Shown in pieces: positions 27,245-37,869 of a stretch of DNA of 64,000 nt. Position 1 is the stretch's first letter. Each line of letters opens with the position of its first letter. The notes under the pieces were generated by a model. That model worked only from the letters and a program-made list of their open reading frames with translations, was not told the DNA's origin and made no database searches. This DNA comes from Brienomyrus brachyistius (taxonomy: Eukaryota > Chordata > Actinopteri > Osteoglossiformes > Mormyridae): the NCBI RefSeq assembly GCF_023856365.1, contig NC_064548.1:10217642-10281641 (forward strand). Direction: 5' to 3'. The position numbers and the translations under genes are program-made.

Positions 27245-27699
27245 GAGCTACACACGCCAAGCCGAGAATGAGACACCTCCTCACGGTTCTCCAAACCTCA
27301 GAGATCAGCAGACTGATCAGCAACTTTTATCGCTGCTTGGAATCATAAAACCTCTTGGCTACATTAACATGCATTCTACTTCAGCTTTATCATTTTTGAA
27401 TAGATATGTACGACTATGGAAAGTACAGTAATAACCATTGCCCTGCTGCCAAGTAATTGAAAAGCCTTTTTGTACTAGATGCCTTGAGGGTGCTAAAGGC
27501 CTAATCTTTTATAACTTAGCATAAAAGAATGTTACCTGCACTTTTAGATGAGTGACTAATTTAATCACTGCCTTTGCACCTAAAGTTGATATTCATGTGT
27601 ACACCAGAATTCGACGTCAAACTGAAGGAAATCAGTTGCACAGAAATGCTCCATTCAATTCCTGTGGAGTAATACATAAAAAAAGCAGTAGATTAAGGA

Positions 27700-27995
27700 T
27701 GTGGGAAAGTGATTCAGTGAGTGGCACTGTTACTTCACCCCTCCAGGGTTTGGTTTTTGAATTTTTATCTTTGCTGGATGCCTGTGTTTGTGGAGGTTGC
27801 ATGGTCTCCTACTACGCTTTCCTCCTGCAGTCCAAAAGCAAGCAGTCAGGTTAATCTAAACTACCTGTAGTATCCGATTGAACGTATGGGTGTGTGTGTC
27901 CTGCAGTGGTCTGTCATCTCGCTCTATGCGGCATGTGATAGGCTCCAACCCCGCCCCCGCCATGGTCCCGGTCAGCCTCAGCAGTTAGCGGATGG
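27700..27995 (+). mobile_element. Old GGAT-tailed retroposon copy
   Basis: TGGCACTGTTACTTCACCCC, GTTGCATGGTCTCCTACTAC, TCCTGCAGTCCAAAAGCA and ATAGGCTCCAACCCCGCCCC, then AGCGGATGGATG, follow the order of the element at 5010-5370 with strong divergence. Confidence 0.7.
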
Positions 27996-27999
27996 ATGT

Positions 28000-29520
28000 A
28001 CAAGCGGAGGGTTTACAGACCAAAGTGCCTGAGATATGTGCATCACCACAGTAAGGTTGCATGTTGAGAACGGAGTTCGCAGGACAAGGTGTGTCCCATT
28101 AATCTTGCTGGCCATTAGCCAGAGAAAATCCAACAGTGAATAATTTCTAATATCAGCGCCTGGGTGTTTGTGAGCAGCCTGACTTAATAACAGCCAAGAC
28201 AAACATGCACCGTAGTGCAGACTCATTAATATAAAGTGACTCTTCGGCTTCTACATGTGTGGCTGTGAAGCGATTCTCATTTGGCCAAACTACCGATTAC
28301 TATGTCTAAAAATAAAACATTCCCACAAATGTTCGGCCCACATAATATCACAAATCTCATGACTATGGGTCAAACATCCTCTCAGATTTTTCTACATGGA
28401 CCTTTACACCAGCATTTGGGAGGTCTTCAGATTTGTTTTGTAAGCACTAGTTATGTGGAGCTCTTACCTGTTGGGCCACCATCACTGACAGACCCTATCA
28501 GGAGATTATGGATAATTATCCTGTAGGATTTCTGCTGATGCCTAAAGTAATTTGTAAGATGGTTCTACTTATCTTCGGTCTTTGCTCCTTTCCTTGACAT
28601 CCCCCTTCTGTTATGTGGATGATCGTTCATATAATTCTGGATTCGTATACAACCCAAAAAGGCCCACTTCCAGCTGTGAACGTCTACCGAATTGGCTTGT
28701 TTCGAATCATGTCGCGTTAACTCTGAAGCCCTTTTCAGTTCTGCGGTCCTATAACAGAATCTGTGTCCCTGAAATCTCACTGCATCACTGTGACATAGAC
28801 TTTATGCTCCATAGCAGCAGTGGCAAAACAAAGGAAGAAGGATATTTCATGTCTTTTGGGATTCTCCTGCATACCTGGTCAAAATGAAAATGAACTGAGT
28901 TTATTCTTAGTTGGGAAGGTCCATGAAATTACGGGTTTCGGATTTCAAAGTCTTTGTTTTAACTAAGCCTGCAGCTCTACCTCATAGCTTATGCTGGATT
29001 GGCTAAAAGGTGGTCCATCCTATTGCGATGAGTGATTCCCCAATGAGGAGGAAGTGTAAGCATGTGTTGGGGAGGCTTCGCCCTCCCCTTTCATAGTTGC
29101 TTCCTGCGGCCGCAGAACGAGCCTCCTTCTACAATGGCACCTACCCAGAATTCTACTTTGTCGCAGCATCATGTCTGACAGGTCGTGTAACGAGAAAAAT
29201 TTGACGGACTCCGCTGATCCGAGACATTTCTGTAGCTCAGCTCGGGTCCAAGTATGTAAGAGGAGTTTCTCTGTAAAAAGGTTTGGCCCCTTACGTGTAG
29301 TAGCACGCAAAGCTAAGGTATTGTATTGTGCATGAAGAGTATGGTTTTCTGGGACAGATGGTTTTGTATTTCAGGGAAGGCCTTGGCTGCCCCCTAAATA
29401 AATGGGGTTCAAGGGATGGGGCGCTAACATTGTTTCGTTTTTACACATTCAGTATTCATCGAGATTCCCTTCAGGTAATGAGTCAGGGATGACATACACT
29501 CTTTTTCATCTTTCTCATTC
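28000..29520. other. Intergenic, no gene supported
   Basis: Open frames of 80-100 codons exist on both strands but none shows a domain, signal peptide or splice context that I can defend. Confidence 0.45.
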
Positions 29521-29527
29521 AAATGGG

Positions 29528-29800
29528 GTGGGCGGTCAATGGCTTAGTTGGCTGAGTCTGTGTGCCAGTGAGCAGATAATTGCCGATTCGAGTCCCGGCC
29601 TCTGCAGAACAGTCACATGTCCACGGGTCCTTGAGCAAGGCCCTTAACCCCCAGCTCCAGGGCTGCTGTACGTCAGCTGACCCTATGCTGCGACCCCCCC
29701 CCCAATCTATGTATAGTAAGATGGGGTCAGCAAAGAGAAACATTCCATCATACCCGTACTTGTGCAAATGGCAAATAAAGCAAGTTTATTTGTTTAAAAA
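29528..29800 (+). mobile_element. tRNA-derived SINE, near full length
   Basis: A-box-like TGGCTTAGTTGGCTGAGT and B-box GATTCGAGTCCC at tRNA spacing. Then come GGTCCTTGAGCAAGGCCC and the tail GTACTTGTGCAAATGGCA, AATAAAG. It is the best-preserved member of the main SINE family here; others are at 31640, 32820, 34025, 47578, 49640 and 63549. Confidence 0.8.
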
Positions 29801-31639
29801 TTGTTTTGCAATATTAACCAGACTCCATGGCTGGAATATTATTTGCTTATTGGCAAACATTTGATTGAAATGAAATATTTTGGAACTGGACAGTGAAATT
29901 GTTGTATTTCATTATGCCCGTGATGACAGGGTGATTGGCAGCACTTTTCAGTCATAGATTCTTGCTGTCGTTAATGAAACTTTCTATCATTAATGTAAGT
30001 GTCACATTTAGATGTGACTGTGTCACATGATGTGATAGAGTTTAGTAGTACAGGTGTAGCCATTACTTTTGGTGTTTTGTCGTTTACTTAGTCGTACTGC
30101 AAAATAAATATACTTGAAGATCAGATAAAGCAATTTATGTAAGGTGTTATCCCACATAATTTGAGAAATGGGACATGTGGTCAAAACTTTTATGCATAAT
30201 TTGAAATATCCTACAGTCAAGGTGCTATTTGAAGTTTTGGTAATGATAGTACACCATTGCTATAGAAATGTTTAATGTATAATCTTTCTCAAAATGGCTT
30301 TTGCTATAGTAAATTCATTTATTATATGGTGGGATTTTTATTTGCTGTAGTTTTATGGTAATTACCCTTTTTAGAAAGGAAGAAGTCCGATTTCAAGATA
30401 TGGAGGAAAGGCACTATATTTCCATACGTATTTGTGACTGGCGGGGTAGTGTTAGGGTTAGCGTTACCAAAAAAAAAAAAAAACAGTAATGGAAAATGGT
30501 GCAATATAAGGCCTTGGCTGTGTCGGGCCACCAGGGGGCAGTGTTGTTGTAAAGAGGAAGCTTGCGGCTAATCATAGATTCCATGTGAGGATGCAAGATG
30601 CTGTCCTGAGAGTTAGTGGGAGCGCGAGTCACCAAAGTGATTGTGTGCATTGTGCCTTGTCCTGTGCACGTCAGGCTCATTATGCTAAACGCACGGCCCT
30701 CCACGCATGACAGAATGGTGCCGGAGGTTGACACAGAGTTTCTCATTCATGTTGACGGACGTTAGATGTCGGGCATGTGACAGCTACTCTGAAGAACCTT
30801 CATCCAGGGAGCCGACAGAAAGCTTCAATGAAAAGCGAGTTTTTGTGGAATGGGGCTCTGTGGTCGTGGTCATCAAAGCCCCCCCCCCCCCCCAATTAAA
30901 CCATGCTCAAGAGGCTTCACCAGGGGTGGGGGTCGCTTTCAGAGTGACAAGGTGACCTCCATTCACACCTTCCAATGGGCTGGGGGGCACGAGCGGCATC
31001 CTCGTCACTCTGCTCTTTCTCCTCGCCGTATAGTAATTACAGTCCCGTATCGGTGCAGGAGAAGCCATCGTGCCCCCCTGCTAACCCAGGGGGCCCCACA
31101 CACCCAACTGCACACCCCATACCCTAGCTTGCCTAATTGCTGCACAGCTGACGAATCCCCCCACCCCCCCTATCTCATGCGCATTCGCCCTGTCAGGTTC
31201 CTGCGACGTTTCCACCTGTCCGGCGGACAAATGCGATGTCGCAGGGAACAAATGGGGACCTTATGTCCGTCTCACTCGATTAACGTGATTAAACATTTAT
31301 GAGAGCCTGTAGATATTCGGGGGTGGGCGGGGGTGCGGGGGGGGGAGGGAGGGGTTGGTGGTGGGACGTCCTTCTTTAAAGTGCAATTTGCTGATAAGTA
31401 TTGCCGCCTTTATCTGAAGGAAGGGCTGGATGCTTTCATTCGCTGCCTCCCCAGCCTGCTACTTTATAAGTGCCCTGTCTTATCGCCAGCCTTATCAGCC
31501 ATCATGCTTAGATGTCTCCATGGTGCCCAAGGCGGTGGCTTGTGGATTGCATGCGTCGAGAGCTGGATGGAGGCGTGGCGTGTTGCCTTAGGTTTGTTGG
31601 ACCATTGTTTACCTGTGACAAGCGGCATCCCATGCGTGC

Positions 31640-31905
31640 ATGTGAGGGCAGCGGTCAGCGGGTTGGGCTTCTGCGCCAGTAAGCGGAAGGTCACCTCTGC
31701 TTGGCTGAGTGGCCACACCACCGTTGGGCTGTTGAGCGAGGTCCCATGATGCTGGATGGGAGCTGACCCTGTGCTCAGCCCTCAAGCTTTGCTCTATCCT
31801 CCATATAGGTATATGTTTTAAAAAGGAGAGCATGATGGGATATGTGAAAAAACACATTGTGATATACCTGTACTTGTACAAATGAACCAAATGAAGCATA
31901 ATTTC
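31640..31905 (+). mobile_element. tRNA-derived SINE, degraded head
   Basis: The tail TGATGGGATATGTGAAAA, then CCTGTACTTGTACAAATG, matches the family tail. The head retains GCGGTCAGCGGGTTGGGC. A minisatellite begins directly after its 3' end. Confidence 0.65.
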
Positions 31906-31918
31906 GAAGAGCATCCTT

Positions 31919-32265
31919 TGTGTGCAGTGCCATGGCAGGCCTGGCCTGGGGAGTGATGCCGCTCACCATAGGCATCTATGTCCAGTGCCATGGCAAACCC
32001 GACCCAGGGAGCGACAATGCACGTTGTAGGCCCTCTGTATACAGCGCCGTGGCAGGCCTGGCCTGGGGAGTGATGCCGCTCACCATAGGCATCTATGTCC
32101 AGTGCTGTGGCAGGCCTGGCCTGGTAGCGACACCGCTTGCCATAGGCCTCTGAGTCCAGTACTATGGCAGGTCTGGCCTGGGGAGCGACACCACTCACCA
32201 TAGGGCTCTGTGTCCAATGCTGTGGCAGGCCCAGCTTGGGGAGTGACACCGCTCGCTGTAATGAG
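31919..32265. repeat. 58-bp minisatellite, about six units
   Basis: Units of 57-60 bases contain GGCAGGCCTGGCCTGGGGAG, GCGACACCGCTC and CCATAGGCATCTATGTCC with about 10-25% divergence. Because units are not multiples of three, reading frames through it shift from unit to unit. The frames open across it (for example AGLAWGVMPLTIGIYVQC) are by-products, not genes. Confidence 0.92.
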
Positions 32266-32819
32266 CCATTTCAGGCTGCACATTACAGGCACTTCCTGCA
32301 GGGGAGTGCAGTGTTTCCTGTCCACGTCATACTGATGGAAACTCGTGCATTTTCCCATGACGCTGACCAAGCATGGAGAACAGTTTGTACTGAACGAGGG
32401 CTGCTATTTATACCTCCTCTTCACTATAACATGCAAAGCTGCCGCCCCCCACCCCCCTAAGCCCGAAGCGATCCACGCTCTGTGTCATTGTGTTTTTCTG
32501 TGAAGCACCTTCATGGCCACCATCCAAAGTCTGCGGGATCTGGAGAATGGGTGACCCTAGGTCTGCTCTGCGGTGTGAGCGAATGTGCGTCCTGTCCGAG
32601 GCTCACGCCTCCCCATCCCAGGGTGGGACCTGGAATCCTGCCACTCTGATTGGGTAACTGGTTATTGAAAGCAGATCGACATTTTAAAAACAGAAGAAAA
32701 CAGCCTCGGGATTTAGCACCCTGTGAAGTTCTCACAATTTCCTCTTGAAAATGCTTCTGGTGCCCTGCCATGACATTTTATTTTCTTAGAACATGCTTTC
32801 ATTTGAGAAAGCAGGATCC

Positions 32820-32990
32820 AGCAGCCCCCAGAGCAATTGGGTGTTAAGGGCCTCGCCTAAGGCCCAGCAATAAAAATGACTTTGCAGATCACGGGATTTG
32901 AACCTGCAACCTTCTGATCACAGACAGGATTTGAACCTGCAACCTTCTGATCATAGACACAGCATCCTAACCCAACGAACTGTACGCCGC
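32820..32990 (-). mobile_element. SINE with duplicated B-box segment
   Basis: The reversed family text GAGCAATTGGGTGTTAAGG is present. The B-box text GGATTTGAACCTGCAACC occurs twice in tandem, about 37 bases apart. The head of the element was therefore duplicated in place. Confidence 0.75.
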
Positions 32991-34024
32991 TAGTGGGAAT
33001 ATGGTTGCCTGTCTTGATTGATGGAAGACGGATGCTAGCATCCTTTCGAAGGAGGTTAATCGTATGCAAATGGCCTGTCTTTAGGGTCCCGATGTTGCGA
33101 TTCCATTCCATAGTGGAAACACTCCCACGCTGAATAACGATGTTTTGAATGCCTTGGATGTCTTGCTGCACGCTGTAGACTTTCTCGAACCCCCCCTTCC
33201 CCACCAACAGTGAGAGGACAGAGCCTCTTTATTACTCCCCCCCCCTCCCAACCCCCGCAACACTTTTTTTGCCCTGTCACATAGCCTCAAATAAATGTGT
33301 CTAATTCAAATGTTTTCATTTTTGTATTTAGCATGGATACAAAGGGAAGCCAGTGGGGAGAGGCTTGGGGGGATTCATTAAGTTAACCCCCCCACCCTGG
33401 ACCAGACCATTTGGAGGGGGGGGGGAGTGACCCGTCTGGCCCTTCTGTGTCCTCCAGCCCTGCCTGTGTTTTCTCCATCCTCCCCCCATTGTGTCAGAAA
33501 CAGTGGTGAACCAGTATTGCCTCCCGGAACCAATCGATTTGGACTCCCCTTAGTGTTCATCCCCCCACACCCCGGGGGTGTCCGGCCCATGGGTACTTTT
33601 TTTTTTTTTTACGAAACAGCCATTTTCCTCGCCATAGAGTTCCCCCCAACAAACTTTGATTTATGACCATCCGAGTCCACGATCCGGGGCAGCTAGACAC
33701 GCATTTTGTGTGGGAAAAACCACATGAATGCCTGCGTTTGAGCTCGATGCAGAATGTGGGCATGTCTGCAGAATATGGGCGGGGCTTGGGGGGCTTGTTG
33801 TTTTCAATTACCTCCACCCTGGACCCAATTTCAGACCTGGCTATGTTAACTGTGCTGTGAAAGGTAGAAAAATAAGCATAAAATCAGTATAGATGTTAAT
33901 GTTCCTGCATTCAAGCAACAGTTCTATCACAATTATTGATTAATGAGCTTGTTTTATTAAGCTTATGTTTCACTTAAGTGAACTATCATGAATTCATCCT
34001 TTTTAATGAATTTTCCATAGTGCG

Positions 34025-34400
34025 TTAAGTCTGCAAGGCTTTGGCCTGTAATCAAAAGGTTGCAGGTTTGAATCCCATGCTTGGCAAGGTAGCTTCATTG
34101 GGCCCCTGAACAAGGCCTTTAGTTGGATGGACAGCTACGCTTTGCTCTCACCTTTTTAGGTGTGCAGGACTGGACTGGACTGCCCCTGGACCACCCAGGG
34201 GTCCCCCACAATAGGGGTCTGGGGGGAGGGGATGGAGCAAACCCATCGGCTGGGAAAAAACAGGATAAAAGCTGACATGCCGAGTGGCCAGTCCAGTCCT
34301 GTATTTGTGCATGACAGCAAGATGGGATACGTGAAAGAAAAGAAAATGCATTCCTATGTGCTTGTGCAAATGGCAAATTAAGCTTCATTTTATTTCACAA
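34025..34400 (+). mobile_element. tRNA-derived SINE with internal insert
   Basis: B box AGGTTTGAATCCCATG, then CATTGGGCCCCTGAACAAGG, and the tail GATGGGATACGTGAAAGA, then GTGCTTGTGCAAATGGCA. The middle (about 34155-34300) is longer than in other members. Confidence 0.7.
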
Positions 34401-34857
34401 GTTGGAAGGGATCAGAGACCCAGGTGGTCTGAACGATGATGCATTTTAATGTTTATCAAGTTCAGTTTATAAATAGTGTTTGGGGGGAGTCGACGCGGTG
34501 TTTATCCCTGAGATGCCCCCCGGTGTGCCGGTGTGTTTACCTCATGCCGCGATGACAGGCTCATTATTCCCCTCATAACCTGACGGTAAATGGCTGGCAG
34601 CAGCCCAGCCCCCTCTGCTCTTGTCGTGTTTAATAAGGGCGCTGGTCGGGAAGCCGCCTCTACTTTCTTGGCACAGTCGCTGGAAAAGGCTCCCCGTTCT
34701 GTCAATGATCAACGGGGAGGTTATGTATCACGCGGCTGGGCCGGGCCTCCGTGCTGGGCAGCGGTTAACCTTTGACCTTTGCAGATGGGCACCAGGAAAA
34801 AAAAAAAAATGAAAAAAAGGAAAACTGTAGAGGAAAGAGAAACATCCCCTCAGGCAG

Positions 34858-34875
34858 CCCCCCCCCCCCCCCCCC
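34858..34875. repeat. Poly-C run (18)
   Basis: One of at least a dozen C or G runs of 12 or more bases between 19.5 and 62.4 kb. It is followed by an A-rich stretch. Confidence 0.9.
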
Positions 34876-35018
34876 AAAAGAAAAAGAAAAGTCAGGATGA
34901 ATCCCTCAAAGTGAGCACTTTTTTTTGGGCCTTTCCCTTCTAACAATGGGAGTTCAGGAAATATGTCAGAACCAGGCCCCGGTTGCCAGACCCTCCCTCT
35001 TGGAGGGGGTCACTGCAG

Positions 35019-35165
35019 ATCTCCGGGAAGGCGGGGGCCAGACTGGTCCGGACGAGCTCGACGAGCAGGCACCGCATCTTCTGCATTGCCATCAGGCTGT
35101 CTGGGTCAGGAGGGACCGACCTGAACGAGGTGGCTGCCTCAGACTCGGCGATGTCCCTCTGGCTG
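35019..35165 (+). CDS. Possible internal exon, strand uncertain
   Basis: On the plus strand a cactgcag acceptor and a CTG|gtgagt donor bound exactly 49 open codons, phase 0 at both ends (ISGKAGARLVRTSS to SAMSLWL), with very GC-rich third positions. The phase would fit splicing from the ATG exon at 17293. The minus strand is also open and reads as well (RDIAESEAATSF, then DSLMAMQKMRCLLVELVRTS) but has weaker splice sites. The two readings cannot be separated by eye, and neither is a family I recognise. Confidence 0.28.
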
Positions 35166-35199
35166 GTGAGTGCAGCTCTGTGACGCATCAGCGCCGTGC

Positions 35200-36840
35200 G
35201 GAGAAACACGGGTGCGAGGCAGGGGGAGTAGCAGCCCGGGCCAGCCACAGCGGCGCCTCTTATAATCCCCCCAGAAAAGAGTGACCGGACCAGAGTGAAA
35301 GTGATTTGTGAGCGAATGGTGTCACGCGGCTACTTGAAACATTTCGCCTCATTTTTGATGAAACTCCCGATGTACGCAGCTAAATAATTTATCCCATCGC
35401 TGCCATGATATTAAAATATTAAAAAGAAAAAGCATTGCTCAAACTAATTTGTAGAAAATGGCGCTTTTTAAATGTTTCATAAGACAATGTTTATTTTAGA
35501 GTTACACGTTGCAGTTTTAATGAAAGTGCACGTCAGGCTGCATGGTGCTTTGTGCATGCGCGGGCAGCCTTGTGCCGTAACACAGCTTTCTGAGCGATTC
35601 TCACCCCAACATGCTAGCGAGTTTTTTTTTTTTTTTTTTTGTGAAACCGTCAGCAGTAACAGTGTAAGGCCTCAAGCAAATGTTGACTTTCTCGGCAGAA
35701 CATTATATCCGTTGTGTCCTCTGTGTTATGACAATGAAACCTATTTCCACGGAGACACCATCCGTTACTCAGGGTGAAATGTTTCATTGCTGAAGCTTAG
35801 TTAATAAGCTTATTAGAAGCAAGGCTGTCGAGGTAGCCTACAGGGATCTATTTTATGCCAAAAGGAAGGGCATTTTAAGGGGGCCTTCGTCTTGTAAAGA
35901 CAGTTGAACTTGTCTTTTATTGCACCGCCTACGTGTGTAATTATACTTTTCTGCAAGAGCTTAAATGATGCAATTATAGTAATTATAAGACAAAAGTCGT
36001 GTATTTCTGATTTCTGAGAATGTACTTACACATGTCTCAACGATGCAAATTACGTTCATTTAATTGTCACTAATAACATAACTACGGAATTCAAACGTGA
36101 AAGCGGTAGTTACCGCGTTGTATTGCTGTTATTCTCAGTGATTTGCAGGGATATTTGAGGCAAATACTCAGTGACCACAGAATTTTTCTTCGGTAATTCT
36201 GTGCTGCTTGCAGGTGCTGAGTAGCATGACTTAAGACTTTTGTAAACACAAAGGTAGCACAGTGCTGGACATGGATAATTTAAAATATTTATTTAGCAGA
36301 TGAATTTATTGAAAGTGACATACGATTGCGGGGGGCGAGGTCATACAGCCCTCCTGCCGAGCCACACACTGCCCCCAGTTTTATTTATGAGAAGGTTCTG
36401 TGAATTTTAGCACTGAAAAGATGGACATCTTGATATGTCTCTTTAAGCTCTGAGTTGTGGCCTCTGAAGCAGATAACCTGGTTTCTTTACCACCTGAGCC
36501 ATAGACGAAATGGACAAACGGGGTAAAACAACAAACATTTAATGTTTTGGAGGCTTGTTCTTGGTCTTTTCCCCTGTTTCATTTCAGCCTTGAACGTCAA
36601 ATAAATCCATTACCGATGCCTCGTCAGTTTGGGAGGGGCGAAGACACGCATACGATGCCATTCGTGCGTGTTGCGTGTTCGCAGGCCGCTCGAAGGAGAT
36701 CGCCTTTTTGCAGTTCTGCTCCCAGCCGACTGTACTGTGATGAGAGGGACTGGATCCCAGCTGCATGATCCCAGTTCCCTGCTGTGGGATGCACGTTCCT
36801 TTGACTACTCTGCCTTAAATTAGCCAGTGGTAATTCTTGA
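35200..36840. other. Non-coding, no gene seen
   Basis: AT-rich, mostly unique DNA. No exon with matching splice sites and no mobile element family was recognised. Confidence 0.4.
35622..35640. repeat. Poly-T run (19)
   Basis: A perfect T homopolymer. No retroposon body was recognised on either side. Confidence 0.9.
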
Positions 36841-36965
36841 ATGATCATCCATCCAACTTGCATACCATTTATCCAGTACAGGGTCTGGATGAACACAGGT
36901 GAGCCTGGATGAGAGGAGGCCACCCAGAATAGGATACTGTATCACCACTGTGGCGTACACACATG

Positions 36966-37009
<44 letters not shown>

Positions 37010-37015
37010 TGTAGG

Positions 37016-37268
37016 GTATACCTATCCTTATGGGGCCCGCTCATTCACTTATATGGGAAAAATGCTAACGCTAACTATGACAACCTTACCCCCCGCCCTG
37101 CCCTAACCACAACCATACAGTAAGTAACCAAGCAAAATGCAAGTGTTTTTGCATTTCTAGTTTTTTCATAGCAATCACTGATTTTTATAAAATAGAGTTT
37201 CCCATAAGGGAAAAAAACGGATATTTATCACATTATGGGACATAGTGTCCCCATAAGGATAGGTATAC
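37016..37268. mobile_element. MITE with perfect 20-bp inverted ends between CA tracts
   Basis: The left end 37016-37035 (GTATACCTATCCTTATGGGG) is the exact reverse complement of 37249-37268. 253 bp, noncoding. It is bordered by (CA)n on the left (36973-37004) and right (37274-37325). It is a relative of the elements at 2367 and 37327. Confidence 0.9.
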
Positions 37269-37271
37269 CTG

Positions 37272-37273
<2 letters not shown>

Positions 37274-37325
<52 letters not shown>
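37274..37325. repeat. (CA)n microsatellite
   Basis: About 26 CA units separating two related MITEs. Companion CA tracts are at 36973-37004 and 37591-37619. Confidence 0.95.
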
Positions 37326-37326
<1 letters not shown>

Positions 37327-37327
<1 letters not shown>

Positions 37328-37590
37328 ATTGTAGTTATATCTTTGTGGGGACTCTCCATTCATTTCTATGGGGAAAACTCTAATCCCAAAATGACGACCC
37401 TAACCCTACCCAGCCCTAACCTTAGCCATAGGAAACCAGACAAAATCGAGACTTTTGGCATTTTTACTTTTTTGATTGTATTCGCAGATCTTTATGAGGG
37501 CCTGAAAAATGTTCTCCACAACGTGAAAAATCAGGTTTTTATTACATTGTAGGGGATAATTGGTCCCCATGATGTAATATAAACCTAATC
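37327..37590. mobile_element. Second CA-flanked MITE
   Basis: Left TAGTTATATCTTTGTGGGGA and right GGTCCCCATGATGTAATATA are imperfect inverted repeats. The interior (TCCATTCATTTCTATGGGG) matches the copy at 2367 better than its neighbour. It lies between two CA tracts. Confidence 0.8.
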
Positions 37591-37621
<31 letters not shown>

Positions 37622-37869
37622 TACAGATACTGGTGCTGTGAAACACATATTTTTGAACCGTGGGAGTCCCATGCAGATGCAAGGTGAACGTGGTAACTCC
37701 TGGAACATGGAACCGCGACTGAGATTTAAACCCCCTCCCCAGAGGTGTGACACACCGTTTGTTACTGAGCCAAAATACCGGCCCGTTTGGTGAACGTTCA
37801 GTGCTCATTAATTCCAACTCGCCTTCACACAACCCCCTCTGAAATCCTATCCCACCCCTGTTGGACACA

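Larger units (their letters stand above)
25425..27300 (-). pseudogene. Duplicated pepsinogen pseudogene
   Basis: Broken second copy of the pepsinogen gene at 4231-7330, same strand. Recognisable pieces: exon 9 (25425 to about 25580, ending WILGDDFLRQIYSACDQRN and RVGFAIPA), exon 8 (about 25715-25810), exon 7 (about 25868-26020), the 3' part of exon 6 (about 27097-27146), part of exon 5 (about 27166-27223) and exon 1 (about 27245-27290). Exons 2-4 are gone; the junction is a 21-C run. The start ATG is destroyed, and the exon 9 acceptor CAG reads CAC. The exon 8 acceptor reads AA, and the exon 7 donor GT is lost. The second active-site triplet DTG is DIG. CVNGC became SDPGF and NCISG became NGLSG, so disulfide cysteines are lost. 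Introns remain, so this is a DNA duplication and not a retrocopy. Confidence 0.92.

Noticed and set aside
29528..29610. tRNA gene
   Set aside because: A-box and B-box-like text is present but the acceptor stem and anticodon arm do not pair, and the sequence continues into a SINE body and tail.
31920..32370. Frames on both strands encoding repeats such as AGLAWGVMPLTIGIYVQC
   Set aside because: Products of the 58-bp minisatellite. The period is not a multiple of three and the units diverge as noncoding DNA.
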